DNA from: Setophaga petechia
Taxonomy: Eukaryota; Chordata; Aves; Passeriformes; Parulidae
Assembly: GCA_024362935.1 (NCBI GenBank)
Contig: JANCRA010000067.1
Coordinates: forward strand, 2,297,921-2,361,920
DNA: 64,000 bases
Reading direction: 5' to 3'
The translations under genes were made by a program, and so were the position numbers. This document shows, piece after piece, positions 1 to 10,990 of the stretch (the stretch's first letter is position 1; each line of letters opens with the position of its first letter). Below the pieces are notes generated by a model. That model was not told the DNA's origin and ran no database searches. It saw only the letters and a list, made by a program, of their open reading frames with translations.

Positions 1-1094
1 CAGGTATCCTGTTGGGTGACTACTTTTACTTTTTAGATAAATTTATAGTTGCATATCCCAGAGAGCTGTGCAGCTCTCAGGATGCTGGAAGGTGTCAGAG
101 CAGCCACCAGTGAGAGCTGTGCTGGAAATTCCAGCCTAGCAGGACAGAAGGCTCTTGAACTCAATACCGTCAAAGGAATTTGAAACAAACCCTGTTATTC
201 CTGTATCCAATCATGCATCTCCTGCAACTCTTCTAGGAATGTTTTAGATGCACAAAATCTACTAAAAGAGTGACTAGTTCAAGTGCAAGGCTCCAGTATA
301 CCACTGCTCTTGAAGTCAAGAGTACAGTCACGAATAAATTCAGGATTCTTTTCCCTACCTGACCTCCCTCCTTGTTCTGGAGCTCCAGCTTGGCATGAGG
401 ACAGAATTTGTTCTTTCCTCTTCTCAGGTAAATAAGCTACAGATGCCCTTTGACAACCCCTTGTGATTCACAATCAGCTGTTTAAAGAAATTACATTGTG
501 TGAATCATCCTTCCAATGGAAGTTGCATCCCCACTGAAGGGAGTCAGCAGAAGAGAATGTGTGTGAGCTCCTCTGAGGCAGTAAAAACAGGGAAAGTAGT
601 GATGAACAAGGCACAACAGAAGGTCACTGTGGGAATTATACCTGTGGAATTGTTCTGGATTAGGAGCCTTCAACTTTCAATGGAGAAAATTGAGACAGAA
701 AACGGTGTGAACATACACAAATGGTGTTGAGAAGGAAAATAAGGAAAAAAAGCATCCACTGTCCTTCCAAATGCAAGGATAGAAAGATGCCAGAAAAGAA
801 AAAAAAATCAGGGAGGCTTGGTTCAAAGCAACAAAATAGTCTTAAACTAAAAATGTGACATGATCTGACAGATGCTATCATCTTCCAAAGCTACTTCATG
901 GAGGAAAAGTCCATAAAGGCAATTAAATATCCTGAGACCACTTCTGGCTCAGAAAGTTTGTGAAAAACTTTTAACTAGATTCTGGGAGATAATTTAGGGC
1001 AGTTCTATGTTAATTCTTTCCCCTTGCTCATATTCTCCATAGGACCTTGCTAGACTTGCTGATTTCTGGTCTAACTCAGTGCAGACATTCTCAC
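1..1094. other. No recognisable feature
   Basis: Unique-looking, moderately AT-rich sequence. Open frames are 76 codons or shorter and lack splice or coding support. I see no CR1, LTR or tandem repeat. Confidence 0.6.
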
Positions 1095-1279
1095 ATTTTG
1101 TGTTGTCACACCTTGTCACCCACCAGCAACCACAAGTCCTTCCTCACAGGGCTGCTCCCAATCCATTCTCCTGCATCCTGTGTTGATACCAGGGGTTGCC
1201 TCAAACACCTGCAGGACCTTACACTTGGCCTTGCTGGACCTCATGAGGTCCACGTGGGTCACTTCAGTGTGCCCTGGTG
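1095..1279 (-). mobile_element. CR1: CR1 LINE fragment, distal piece of an element split by another CR1
   Basis: Read on the minus strand this matches the CR1 3' region downstream of the reverse-transcriptase domain, including the stretch around CTTGGCCTTGCTGGACCTCA. It stops at about 1277 and the same element resumes at 1882, so the plus-strand CR1 between them inserted into it. The coding potential has decayed. Confidence 0.75.
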
Positions 1280-1881
1280 GCCAAGCAGGCCAATGGCTCC
1301 TGGCCTGGGTCAGGAATGGTGTGGCCAGAGGAGCAGGGAGGTCACTGTGCCCCTGCCCTGGGCACTGCTGGGGTCACACCTGGAGTGCTGTGCCCAGCTC
1401 TGGCCCCTCAGCTTGGGAAGGACCTTGGGACACTGAGCACATCCAGAGGGGACAACGGGGCTGGAGAGGGGCTGGGAACACAAACCCTGTGAGGAAGCCC
1501 TGAGGGAGCTGGGGGTGCTCAGCCTGGAGAAAAGGAGACTCAGGGCTGCCCCCATCACTCTCTGCAGCTCCTGAAAGGTGCCTGTGCTCAGCTGGGGCTG
1601 GGCTCTTTCTGCAGCAGCACTGACACAGCCAGAGCACACAGCCTCCAGCTGCACCAAGGGAAATACAGGTTGGATAGCAGGGAAAAGTTTTTTTACAGAA
1701 AGAATGATAAATTTCTGGAATGGTGCCCAGGGAGGTGGTGGAGTCCCCATCCCTGGGTGTGTTTAACAAAGCCTGGATGTGGCACTGGGTGCCAGGGTTT
1801 AGTTGAGGTGTCAGGGAATGTGTTGGACTCCATCTTGAAGGCCTCTTCCAACCTTGTGATTCTATGATTCTGTGATTCTGG
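1280..1881 (+). mobile_element. CR1: CR1 LINE 3' end, nested in a minus-strand CR1
   Basis: This is the 3' portion of a CR1. It has the typical run 'GGAGCTGGGGGTGCTCAGCC', a late block ending in TCTTCCAACC, and a terminal array of ATTCTATGATTCT-like octamers at about 1854-1879. It is 5' truncated, as usual for CR1. Positions 1384-1688 match 63089-63393 with only 4 mismatches and no gaps, whereas the 3' 180 bp is clearly more diverged. The minus-strand open frame across it is a shadow. Confidence 0.85.
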
Positions 1882-2480
1882 AGCTTGTCCAGGTCCCCCT
1901 GGATGGCCCCATCCTTCAGGAAGGTCACTGCAGCCTCAGCTTGGTGCCAGCTGCAAATCAGCCGGGGTTGTGCTCAGTGTCACTGTCTGTGTCATTAATG
2001 AAGATTTTCATCAGTGCTGACCCCAATAAAACCACTGGGGGACACCACTGATGTCCATTAGAACATTGAACCACTGACCACAACCCTCTGGACGTGATAA
2101 ATTCCTCATCCACTCACCAATTCCACCTCTTTCTATTTACTGAGAAGGGTGTTGGGGAGAAGATGTGCCAGAGGCTTTACAGAATTACAGATAAATTATT
2201 TCTGCAGCCCTCCCCTTGTCCACTGATGGAGTCACCCCATCAGGGAAGGACACTGGGCTGATCAGGCAGGATGTGCCTGTCCTGAAGCTGTCCTGAGTCA
2301 CTTCCCTGTTTGCCAGGAGCCTCAGCACAGCTTCCAGGAGGATCTGTGATCTTCCCAGGCACAGAGGTGAGGCTGACAGGTCAGAACTTTCCTCCTTTCT
2401 GCCTTTTTTAAAAATTCTTGCAAGTTTCCCATTTTTCCAATTCCAAGCAACTTCCCATTCGCCAAGGACTTCACTCAACT
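1882..2480 (-). pseudogene. CR1: CR1 reverse-transcriptase remnant
   Basis: On the minus strand a 97-codon frame (2185-2478) retains CR1 reverse-transcriptase peptides: an IFKKGRKEESSDLS-like block, then QILLEAVLRLLANREV, then VDKGRAAEIIYL. These correspond to fingers/palm segments upstream of the catalytic FADD motif. The region downstream toward 1882 is out of frame but contains a DLDKL remnant. In a live element the enzyme would copy CR1 RNA at a nicked target. Here it is a broken fragment without the catalytic core, endonuclease or start. It is continuous with 1095-1279 apart from the nested plus-strand CR1. Confidence 0.8.
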
Positions 2481-3256
2481 ATCAGATAAATTAGTAATTT
2501 ACAAGAAATCTATTTTATTAATTTATCCTTAAATATGTGTTATGCAATTTATTATATAAATTTCTATTTCAATCTGAGTAAAAATCTGCAGTATTCTTGC
2601 AGTTCTGCTTATAACTCCTCTATTGCTACATGGCCAAGATTCATCTTAACACACTTCAGATGTTTAGATAGATGAATTTTCAAGGGGTTTCTGTGTTTTA
2701 TGCCCTCTGTTTCTGGGCATTGAGCCCTCCTGTGACCATCAGGGGATTTCAGAAACATCTGGGAATTTCTCTCCTTCCAAAACCTGGATAAAACTGAAAT
2801 TGGAAGGGAGACCAACAACATTTACACTGTGTTTACATACTTGGCACTCTCTGAAGGAATTGTACATTGTTATCTGACAGCACCTCTTTATCAGGAGGAA
2901 AAGACATGCAGAGTCTCAAAGAGCACAAAAAGGTTCTTTGTGTCTGACAGAAGATAAAGCTGACGATGAGAACTTCCAGTTCCACGGGGCTGTGGAAGGA
3001 GCCTGCTGCTCAAACTGCACTTTAAGCCCAGGCTGGGGCTCTGGATTTTGTCACGAGGAGCCTGTGAACCTCCTGTTGTCATATCTGAAGCAATATTCAG
3101 CTTCCAAATGGAAGACACCAGCTACTCCCACAGCTGAGGGGAGAGCCAGCCCACTGCTTTCTCTTCAGCTGCTTTGTTCCTGCAAGTCCAATTTTCCAAC
3201 CATTCACATCCAAGGACACACAATCACTGCTGAGTGAAGCTTTCTGCCTTCTAGAA
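2481..3256. other. No recognisable feature
   Basis: AT-rich start (2481-2600), then unique-looking sequence. The open frames (up to 99 codons) resemble no family I know. Confidence 0.55.
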
Positions 3257-3440
3257 GCCATGGAATCAATAAGGTTGGAAAAGACCTTCAAAATCACCAA
3301 TCACAGTTACCAACTCAGCACCACGTTCTCCACTGAACCATGTCCTCAGTTGCCAGTACACAGATTTTTGGACAATTCCAGGCATGGTGGCTCTACCACT
3401 TTTCTGGGCAGTCTGTAGGAACACAGAGGAGAAGATGAGC
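3257..3440 (-). mobile_element. CR1: CR1 LINE 3' fragment (old)
   Basis: It begins with a degraded CR1 3' end (AAGGTTGGAAAAGACCTTCA) and continues through the diverged 'accaactcagcacca' block. Many substitutions suggest an old copy. Confidence 0.65.
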
Positions 3441-4129
3441 AGGGTGTTGGCAGCACTGGCCAGGAATGGAAAGCACAACCAAGTGCTGAGAAGCTCTAAG
3501 GGACAAGCTCTGAACTGCCATTCATGTCCCCCTGAGGGCCAGCAGAAGATTTGAAAGAGAAAATAGAAATTTCCAGTGAAATATTGTTATCTTCTTCTTC
3601 TTCTTCTTTTTCTTGCCTTGTTTTGTTTGTTAGAGGCTGCTGGTTGCAGGAGGAGTGGTGAAATAGCACAATGAGAGGCTTGTCCTTAAATAGCACCAGA
3701 AGTCAGTAATTAAATCAGGGATATTTCCAAATTCCCAAACAGATATTTAATTTAAAAAGCCCCACATTTACCAACATACTGTTTTTTATTTCTCAGAACA
3801 GAGTTTCAAAACCTTTTTGTCTAAAAGTTTTACTACATAGATTTATTTCTTGACAAAAGGTTTTGACACTCTTTAGAAAGAATTGGAAGAAACAACATTA
3901 AAATAACAAGGAATGTAAATCTGTGCCTTCTCTGATAATCCAAATATCTATAATGAGTGATCTTCAAAAGGATTGATTGATTACTCTGAATTCTCACCTA
4001 TAACTATAAAGAAGCTCAATAGACACAAAGCTTTTGTGTTTAATAAGAATTTGTGATTGTTTCTAAAGAAAAGAAACCATAAATAAATACAGGCCTAAGC
4101 AGTACTCCTTATCAGTTCTTAGAATGATG
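3441..4129. other. No gene; short TTC tract
   Basis: Unique AT-rich sequence with a short imperfect TTC run at about 3592-3613. No coding or repeat family recognised. Confidence 0.5.
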
Positions 4130-4198
4130 GATATTGATTGTAGTGAGATAAGGATATTGATTGTAGTGAGATAAGGATATTGATTGTAGTGAGATAAG
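4130..4198. repeat. 23-bp minisatellite, three perfect units
   Basis: The unit GATATTGATTGTAGTGAGATAAG-like sequence repeats three times at 4130, 4153 and 4176 with no mismatches, giving 69 bp. Perfect copies suggest recent slippage or a length-variable locus. Confidence 0.95.
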
Positions 4199-4690
4199 GG
4201 GCTTAAACTAGAAATTTTTGAAGTAATAAATGTTCTTTGAAGGCTGAAAGTTGTCTGTGGTTCCTGTCTTGTGGTTCCTTGAAAAATCCTTCCACCAAGC
4301 ATTCAGACATTCCTGCACATTTGTCTGAGTGTGACAGATGAGCAGAAGTCTCCTTCCAGGTGCATTAATCTATCCAAAGAGTGTGGATGTCCATCAGAAT
4401 CTTTTTAATCTTCCTTTAAAAGCCACCCAATAGAATACTCACTTTCAAACCTTGACGATGATTGAAGGGGATTCCACCTGAGAGTTTTTGTGCTGCAGAT
4501 TGATCTCTGAGGGCTTGTGGCCCATGTCCTGGCCAAGACAATTTCTCCTCAATGAAAGCACCACAAAGACAGGAATGAAGCAGATTGGAGGAAGAGGTCA
4601 CTGGTCTCTCCAGCTCCCAGCTCCAACTCACTCACACACCTTCCCTCATCTCCCAGCCACCTTTTCCAGCAGCTCGTTTGGAAGGATGGG
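4199..4690. other. No recognisable feature
   Basis: Unique-looking sequence. No repeat family or supported exon seen. Confidence 0.5.
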
Positions 4691-5285
4691 AGTTTGACAA
4701 AGTCTCACAGATATGTGTGCTTGGCAGAAAGATTTTTGAATGTAGAATCTGAAGAAGGAATAGAGATGGAAGCAAGTTTTGATATAGAAGAAAAGAATTG
4801 CTGAGCCAGTCTTAGTGGATAACCAAGAAGGCAAAGGGTGTGTTAGTTAAAACGGGTTTTTATGGCTTAGAGAAAAGGATAAACCCACCCCAAACAAGAA
4901 GATGTTTTTACCGAGCAGGAAGATTCCACAGGTGAACAAGACTGCTGATATGGCAAGTAGAAAAAAGGTCTCAGAATTTTCTACTGCAAGAAAACTGAAA
5001 AACAACTTCCAGCTTAAACTGTAATGTACTGACTTCTAGTGATTGGAGAACAGTAACATGAATATGGTAATTATAGCAGTTATGATAGACTATAGGTTAA
5101 AGTTAAGGTATAGATTGGCTCTTCTGTATTAAGATGCTCAGCAAAGGAAGGTATATAATGCATTGTAACCAAAATTGAAATCTAGGCCTGCCTGCAGCTG
5201 GAAGATGCAATATGTGCTTCTTAGACAGTTCCTACTAAAATTACTAATGACCAACTTGTGGCAAATTCAAAGTTCACGCTCCCCA
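4691..5285 (+). mobile_element. LTR-like sequence (family F), probably a solo LTR
   Basis: AG-rich sequence that I associate with passerine endogenous-retrovirus LTRs. It has a stretch around TTGGCAGAAAGATTTTTGAA and later GATTGGAGAACAGTAACATG, a TATATAA box near 5150, then a CTGCAGCTGGAAG block. I could not find a convincing target-site duplication or terminal inverted repeat, so the ends and strand are approximate. No retroviral gene is adjacent. Confidence 0.4.
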
Positions 5286-6411
5286 TCTGAACTCCCTTGA
5301 TTTATGAACTGGTTTTGCCACTTGGGACAGTTCCTTTATCTGCAGGCACAGACAGATTGCTCCCTTAACCCTGCAGTCAAGTGTTTCTTCTTTTAATTTC
5401 TCTGCCAGGATGTCTTGAGTTCATTCCTTGCTGCATTCCTGGCAAGGTGGGGATTAATCATCCAGCAGCTCAAGGTTTTTGATTCTCAGAACACCTTCAG
5501 TTTTACATCTGGTCTTCTCTTCTTGCACAAACCACTTTGGAGGGAGATTCCCCACTGCTGTAGGAGGAGAAGTGGGAAAATTTTCAGCTACAGAAGACAA
5601 AAAAAAAAAATCTTTTTCTTCAAATGGAAACAAAAGACTCTCCAGTGAAAACTGCAAAGGTCTGTGATTGGCCTGAGCATCAAGTCTGGGTTAGCCAAGC
5701 CATCATGAAGAGGTTTTAATGGAAGGAGCTCGTGGCTCCATTTTCAAATGCAAGTCATGGAGTTTTCTCTTGAGGAAGTGATGCCTCTGCTGTTTTATCT
5801 GCTGCAATTCTTTATGTAGAATGAGGGAATCATCTTTTATCTAGAGAGAAAATTTTCTTTGTTTCCTGTTTCTCTCAGAACTTCATTGTCTCAATTTCTT
5901 ACTCCATTTATTACATATATTTTCTCTCTTAATACACTGTCTTGGGTCCTGGGTACTGCATGTATATAGAATTTATATGTGAAATAGTAACTCCCAAGAT
6001 AATTCAGGGTTTGAAACTGCAGCTTTTAACCATTACAAAATATCTCCTACTTGTGCTTACACAAAGGGAGTAGCTGTGTCTGCTGCTCCTGGTAGTTTAT
6101 CATCATTTAGGAAGCCAGACTGCAAACTAAGGAATATGCTTTGTCACTGGAGTGTAACTGCTAATTGCATTCAGATATGTTCTTTTTTCCCCTGCTTTTT
6201 CCCTGTATTTTTTTATTTTCTGTGCAAATTTTCTTCCCCTGCACTTGGCTGAAAGCCAGTTTTCTTAAATGAGATATGACAAAGCTAAAAATCATTTTCC
6301 TTCTCTTGTAGAAATCCCTTCTGCTGTTCCCATGCTGCACAAACCCCTTTGCATTGATATAAAAGCTGATTTCCTACAGGAGACTGTGGCCTCCCTTCCC
6401 TTCTGGGTCTG
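5286..6411. other. No recognisable feature
   Basis: AT-rich unique sequence with poly-A and poly-T runs (for example 5599-5610). Open frames of 60-77 codons lack support. Confidence 0.5.
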
Positions 6412-6580
6412 AAAATCACAGAATTACTGAATGTTTGAAAGAACATTAAATATCATCCATTTCCACCCCTGCCATGCTCAGACACCTCCCACTATCCCAG
6501 GCTGCTCCAATACCTGCCCAACCTGGCCTTGGACATTTCCAGGGATGGGGCAGCCACAAAATTCTGTGCAAAAACCAAAG
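6412..6580 (-). mobile_element. CR1: CR1 LINE 3' fragment
   Basis: A minus-strand CR1 3' end with the sequence series AATCACAGAAT, CCACCCCTGCCATG, 'ccaacctggccttggacatt' and 'ccagggatggggcagccac'. 5' truncated. Confidence 0.85.
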
Positions 6581-7198
6581 GCAGGTTCATCCAAAACATC
6601 TGTCTTCATCTCCTCTAACATGAACATAACGAAAACAATAAATTAGATAAAATATTCCCAAAAGGAGAACGCTTTCTCCTCTGGCTCTGTCAAACCAAGA
6701 AGAGAAAAGCAAAAGCCAGAGTTAGGAAACAAAGGCCAAGCAAATGCATTTCAGAAATAAAAATTGGAAGAAGAAGAAAAATCTTTAAGAAGTAGGAAAA
6801 GTAACCACTGCAATAAAGTACCAGAGAAGGAGGAAGGTTTGTAATATCTAAGGGATTCACCTGATCAAAGGTTGGATACATCTGCAGTGGAGGTGCCTGC
6901 AGCTGAGCTAATCCTTGTTTCCCTTCCTAGTCACAGAAATCTCCTTTATAGTCACCAAAACCAGAGCAGGAATTGCATCAACCTAAGGCAGGCATGCAAA
7001 ATAAATGAGAAAAATCATATCCTAAAAGTGCTGTTTCTCTGCACTGGCTTCAAAGGAACCTCCTGTGTTGTCAGCATCTAAAGTGGGTGAGGTGAATCCC
7101 ACTCTGGATATCTCCAAGACAAGTCTGCACTTAAAGGAGATGCTTTATTCAAAAATAAATCACTGACTTCAACAAATGAAAAAATTGTAATATGAATA
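6581..7198. other. No recognisable feature
   Basis: Purine-rich, AT-rich unique sequence without a recognised repeat. Confidence 0.5.
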
Positions 7199-7390
7199 AT
7201 GATTCCAGATGAATATGAAGGGGTGGAACTTAACCTTGATAGGGGAAATACTCATGAGACAATTTTCAGTGATGGAACACATTCCCATAAAAATGACAGA
7301 GAGCAAGTGTACAGTTTAAAACCAAAGGAATTGGAAAATTTTTTAAAACGTCAAGATTATCCAGAGGAAACTTTAATAATATTGAAATAA
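7199..7390 (+). CDS. Unidentified 63-codon open frame (possible exon)
   Basis: This open frame encodes a hydrophilic, acidic and lysine-rich peptide starting MIPDEYEGVELNLDRG and ending PEETLIILK. No family is recognised. A weak splice acceptor (TTCCAG) at 7203-7208 could begin an exon just inside the frame. No good donor is visible, and the TAA stop overlaps an AATAAA-like signal. It lies outside every repeat I identified and 380 bp upstream of a better exon candidate on the same strand. The composition looks more protein-like than neighbouring frames, but a chance frame remains the likelier reading. Confidence 0.15.
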   Translation: MIPDEYEGVELNLDRGNTHETIFSDGTHSHKNDREQVYSLKPKELENFLKRQDYPEETLIILK

Positions 7391-7770
7391 ATTTAGTAGG
7401 GTATGTTACAACTTGACAGCTTTAATCAGTCTTCAATTGCTAAAGGTCAAGGCAAAAATAACAAAATATATTACCCTAGACAAAAGATTCTACATTTTCA
7501 TCTAATTTACTTTTTCTGGACAAAGAGAACATGGGATTAGACAAGAAAATGATCTGATAAATATAGGACATTGCTATATTCTCCATAATATCCTACATTC
7601 TCAAAACATGAAAAGGAAAATCCATTCCTTCTATTTTTGAGGTAATTAATAATATTGAAACAGACAAAGGAACTAAACCACCCCCCTCTCTTCTTATTTG
7701 GATCTGCGTTTCCACTCTGTTCTGAAATTTATCATTTCACTTTTTGAGTTTCTTATGTTTTTTTAAGCAG
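7391..7770. other. AT-rich spacer; intron-like 3' end
   Basis: AT-rich sequence ending in a pyrimidine-rich tract and AAGCAG at 7765-7770, which reads as a good splice-acceptor context for the frame that follows. Confidence 0.3.
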
Positions 7771-7983
7771 GTGGTAGATAACCTGATTTTGGCAGTTCTT
7801 CAACAGGAACAAGGATCATTATTAGAGCTACACAGAGAAATACCTGTAACAGAAAGCAAATCAGAGAATGAGTTAATTACAAAAATCAAAGTCATGCAGA
7901 ACAAAAGGGCTCATATTTCACGAGGCAGAAAGACATGGTGCAGTGTCACTTCAGGGAAAAGCTCCCCAAAAATGATTCTTTAG
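7771..7983 (+). CDS. Candidate 3'-terminal coding exon of an unidentified gene
   Basis: A strong-looking acceptor (T-rich tract, then TTTTAAGCAG) ends at 7770. The frame then stays open for 70 codons and stops with TAG at 7981-7983. The peptide begins VVDNLILAVLQQEQGSLLEL, is helix-prone, and has a basic tail (KVMQNKRAHISRGRK). An AATAAA signal lies at 8047-8052, so acceptor, frame, stop and polyadenylation signal occur in the right order for a last exon. I do not recognise the protein and cannot find a matching upstream exon with a proper donor. The short frame at 7199-7390 could belong to the same gene, but its 3' end lacks a donor. It may be a chance arrangement or a decayed gene. Confidence 0.25.
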   Translation: MVDNLILAVLQQEQGSLLELHREIPVTESKSENELITKIKVMQNKRAHISRGRKTWCSVTSGKSSPKMIL

Positions 7984-8628
7984 CACTTTCTTTTATCTTG
8001 GAACTGTCTCCCTTACATTTCTATTAATCATTTATACCTGCTTTACAATAAACAGTGAATAAATTCAACGGGTTTAATATAACTTCTTTTGTATTTTTGT
8101 CACAGCAAGACTGTCTCAGAATTCACTGTAACTCTGCACATATTTTACATTTGAAATTAATAGCTCCTCACACATTGCTTATTTTAAATACCAGCTTTGT
8201 TTCTGCTCTCTGTTCAATCAAAGCATTGTCTGATTCTGAGATGCTGACACGACAGAAGGTGGATATAACACATTCTTATCCTAAAAATTGGTGGTTTATC
8301 AGTTGTTGGTTTTTTTCCCCCTGCATTTGCAAGATTAGCAAGTGTCAGATCAGCCTATACCCAAGACAAATACTTTTTTTCTTTTTATTTTATCCCATCA
8401 GCATGCCACAAATTCACTTAATGCCTGCCTTAAAACCTAATTCCTGTCCTACCCAATTAAGTCTAAACCCTTGTACAAAGGTTGCAGCATCCTTTCTCAG
8501 TTCAGCTCTGATCTTTGCTCTTCATCCAATTGCAGCCTTTTGCATTTCTCTTTTTCATTCCTCTGGCTTCTCCCCACCTGTGCTGCTGCTTTGAAGATGC
8601 TGTTTTTGTCATTTAATCAGATTTTTTA
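7984..8628. other. Possible 3' UTR, then no recognisable feature
   Basis: If the preceding exon is real, 7984 to about 8070 would be its 3' UTR. A 179-codon plus frame follows (8055-8594), rich in Ser, Leu, Phe and Cys. It looks like pyrimidine-biased noncoding sequence. Confidence 0.35.
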
Positions 8629-8895
8629 CATGGGCAGATAATGATAAAGTGGAATGATTTTAAACTGAAATAGGGTAGATTTAGAGGGGATACTAGGAAT
8701 AAATTTTTCTCTGGGAGGGTGGTGAGGCCCTGGCACAGGGTGAAGCTGTGGCTGCCCCTGGATCCCTGGAAATGTCCAAGGTCAGGTTGGACAGGGCTTG
8801 GAGCACCCTGGGACAGTGGAGGGTGTCCCTGCCCATGGGATGTTTTTTCAGGTCCCTTTGAACCCAAACCATCCTGTGTTTCTATGATTCCATGG
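8629..8895 (+). mobile_element. CR1: CR1 LINE 3' end
   Basis: CR1 3' block in order: a 'taaactgaaatagggtagat' segment, 'gaggccctggcacagggtg', 'gtggctgcccctggatccct', 'gtccctgcccatggga', and a terminal TTTCTATGATTC. 5' truncated. Confidence 0.9.
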
Positions 8896-10655
8896 TAACT
8901 GAGTGTCTCACAACCCTCAGGAGCAAACTTACTCCATCCTTACGAGCGGTGAATGAAAGGTTTAGAAACGTTGGCAAAGATACAAGTCTGGGATTCAACC
9001 CATTTTTTCTTAGTGAAGAGATTCTTAAAATAGCTCATCTCTGCTGAAAGTAAAAATATGAGTTTATTCCACCAAGTGAAGATGTCTGCAGTATAAATGT
9101 TTACATTTATAAATGTGGAAGGACTATCACTACAGCCTCCTCTTCCATATGTACACCCACCCAGTGCAAATAAGGTCAATAATTCCTGTAATAATACACA
9201 TTGCTCATGCTGATTTTAAATGCTTTTACAGCCAAAGATAAAGCACATCCCTCAGATGTCTCCCATGACATCCTTGGCTTTTCACCAAGTACATGCAGAC
9301 TTAATACCATTAGATCTACAGGCAGCAGTTTGCAATTTACATATTGCAAAATTGCTACAGCACCATTTCATCTCTCAAAACAACTTCTCCATGTGATTTT
9401 TTTTTTTAAGCAATAAATATACATCCTGTAAATACATTAAGAATTAAGCTGAGGTTGTTCCTTTTACTAAGTGAGGCTGTGTTGATGAATAGAGGACCTG
9501 AGGTGAAGTTATGCCAGTGATGGGGTGATGTCATTTCTCCTTCTTTTCCTCAGTTTCCCCATTTAGAAATGGGCAGTGGTGGAACTGGTCTCCCCTGGAG
9601 AACACCAACAACACAACTGTGAACTCCAGAGTGGTTTTCCTCCATTTCTTGGAAGCAGATGCATAAAAGACACAACTTTTAACTGCACAATCCCTGGATA
9701 CAGATGTTTTCCCAGGACACTTCAGCCCAGGGTCATCCACATTTAATTGAGGCTTTGCCATCAGCAAAGACAGGCCAAAGTTGAAGTTGGTTTTTTATAT
9801 ATTTGGGACCATCCCAGATAATTCTGAAGGATCTTTTCTTCTGAAAGATGTTTCCATGAACATGGAGCCAGTTTTCAGCTGCAAGCTACACAAACACAAC
9901 CCAGCTACAGAGCCTCTGAATGTTCCTTTTATTCATTTCTAGTTCTTTTCTTAAGAGCAATAAAAACCATTATTCTATCAATTCTGCTGTTTTACACTTT
10001 AGGGCCATAATGAAATACTCTGAACGAACAAGGATTGGAAATCTAGGAAAAAAACCAATCAGAGAAGTCATCACTAGTAATAACCAGTATAAGCCTTAGA
10101 GCTGCAATTTTTGTGGGGATCTCTTTCAGGTTTATTTTTTTAAACAGCTTTCCAAATCGTGACAGGCAAGCAGGCTGGCTTAACACAATCATTTAGATTG
10201 CATGGAATTGTCTCCTAGTAAAATTGCCAGTGATCATTCTCATTTGAAGCACTTCAGAGCATCTCCTCAGAAATCATAGGCAGAAATTTGCAATATTAGT
10301 GGGAATTGGCTCTATGGGGGAAGCAAAACAGCCTGGGGATTCCTGAATAGCAAACAAAGTGTTGGTGAAATAATAATTATTACCCTCAGTGCTTGGGAGA
10401 TGGTTCAGCACAGAGCCCTGCAGTGCCTCAGGCAGCCAGAGCAGGGTTTGTGTTCAGGGAAGAGCAGCACAGAAGCTGCAAGCAGCACTTCAGCATATGG
10501 ATAATTCAGTGTTAGGGAAGGGATAGAGGGTCAAGGGGAAGCTCTGACAGCCCCATGCCCTCTTTCCTTTGTGCTTTGATTCATTACAAATAGAAAAGCA
10601 CTTTTCCTGCACTGGTGAATGTGGTAGAGAATGAAAACAGCAGGAGAGGGGAGTG
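8896..10655. other. No recognisable feature
   Basis: About 1.8 kb of unique-looking, moderately AT-rich sequence. Open frames are 79 codons or shorter with no motif or splice support. Confidence 0.5.
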
Positions 10656-10705
10656 TTTGATGGATTTGAGATTGCTGATGTTTGATGGATTTGAGATTGC
10701 TGATG
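10656..10705. repeat. 25-bp direct duplication
   Basis: A 25-bp unit beginning TTTGATGGATTTGAGATTGC occurs twice back to back, immediately upstream of a CR1 3' end. This is likely a replication-slippage duplication. Confidence 0.9.
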
Positions 10706-10734
10706 ACCAGAAAAGGATTTTAAAGATTCATAGA

Positions 10735-10990
10735 ATTTTTAAGGTTGGAAAAGGCCTCCAAGATGAAGTCCAGTCTTTGACCAAACACCCCCTTGTCATC
10801 CAAACCATAGCACAGAGTGCCATGTCCAGTTTTCTTGATCACTTCCAGGGATGGGGACTCCACCCCTTCCCTGGCAACCCCTTCCAGTGCCTGGCCACAT
10901 TTTCAAGGCAGAAATTCTCCCTGAAATCCCACCTGAACCTCTCATGGAACAAGAGGCCATTTCCTTTTGGAAAAGGCATTTAGAGGCCTA
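10735..10990 (-). mobile_element. CR1: CR1 LINE 3' fragment
   Basis: It opens with ATTCATAGAATTTTTAAGGT and runs through 'ccagggatggggactccac', 'cccttccagtgcctggccac' and 'ggaacaagaggccatttcc', a diverged CR1 3' end on the minus strand. Confidence 0.85.

Noticed and set aside
1374..1928. 184-codon minus-strand frame
   Set aside because: Mostly the antisense of the plus-strand CR1. Only its first few codons belong to the minus-strand CR1 remnant.
8055..8594. 179-codon plus-strand frame
   Set aside because: Pyrimidine-biased sequence giving Ser/Leu/Phe/Cys-rich translation. No domain, splice site or start context. It begins at the end of the possible 3' UTR.
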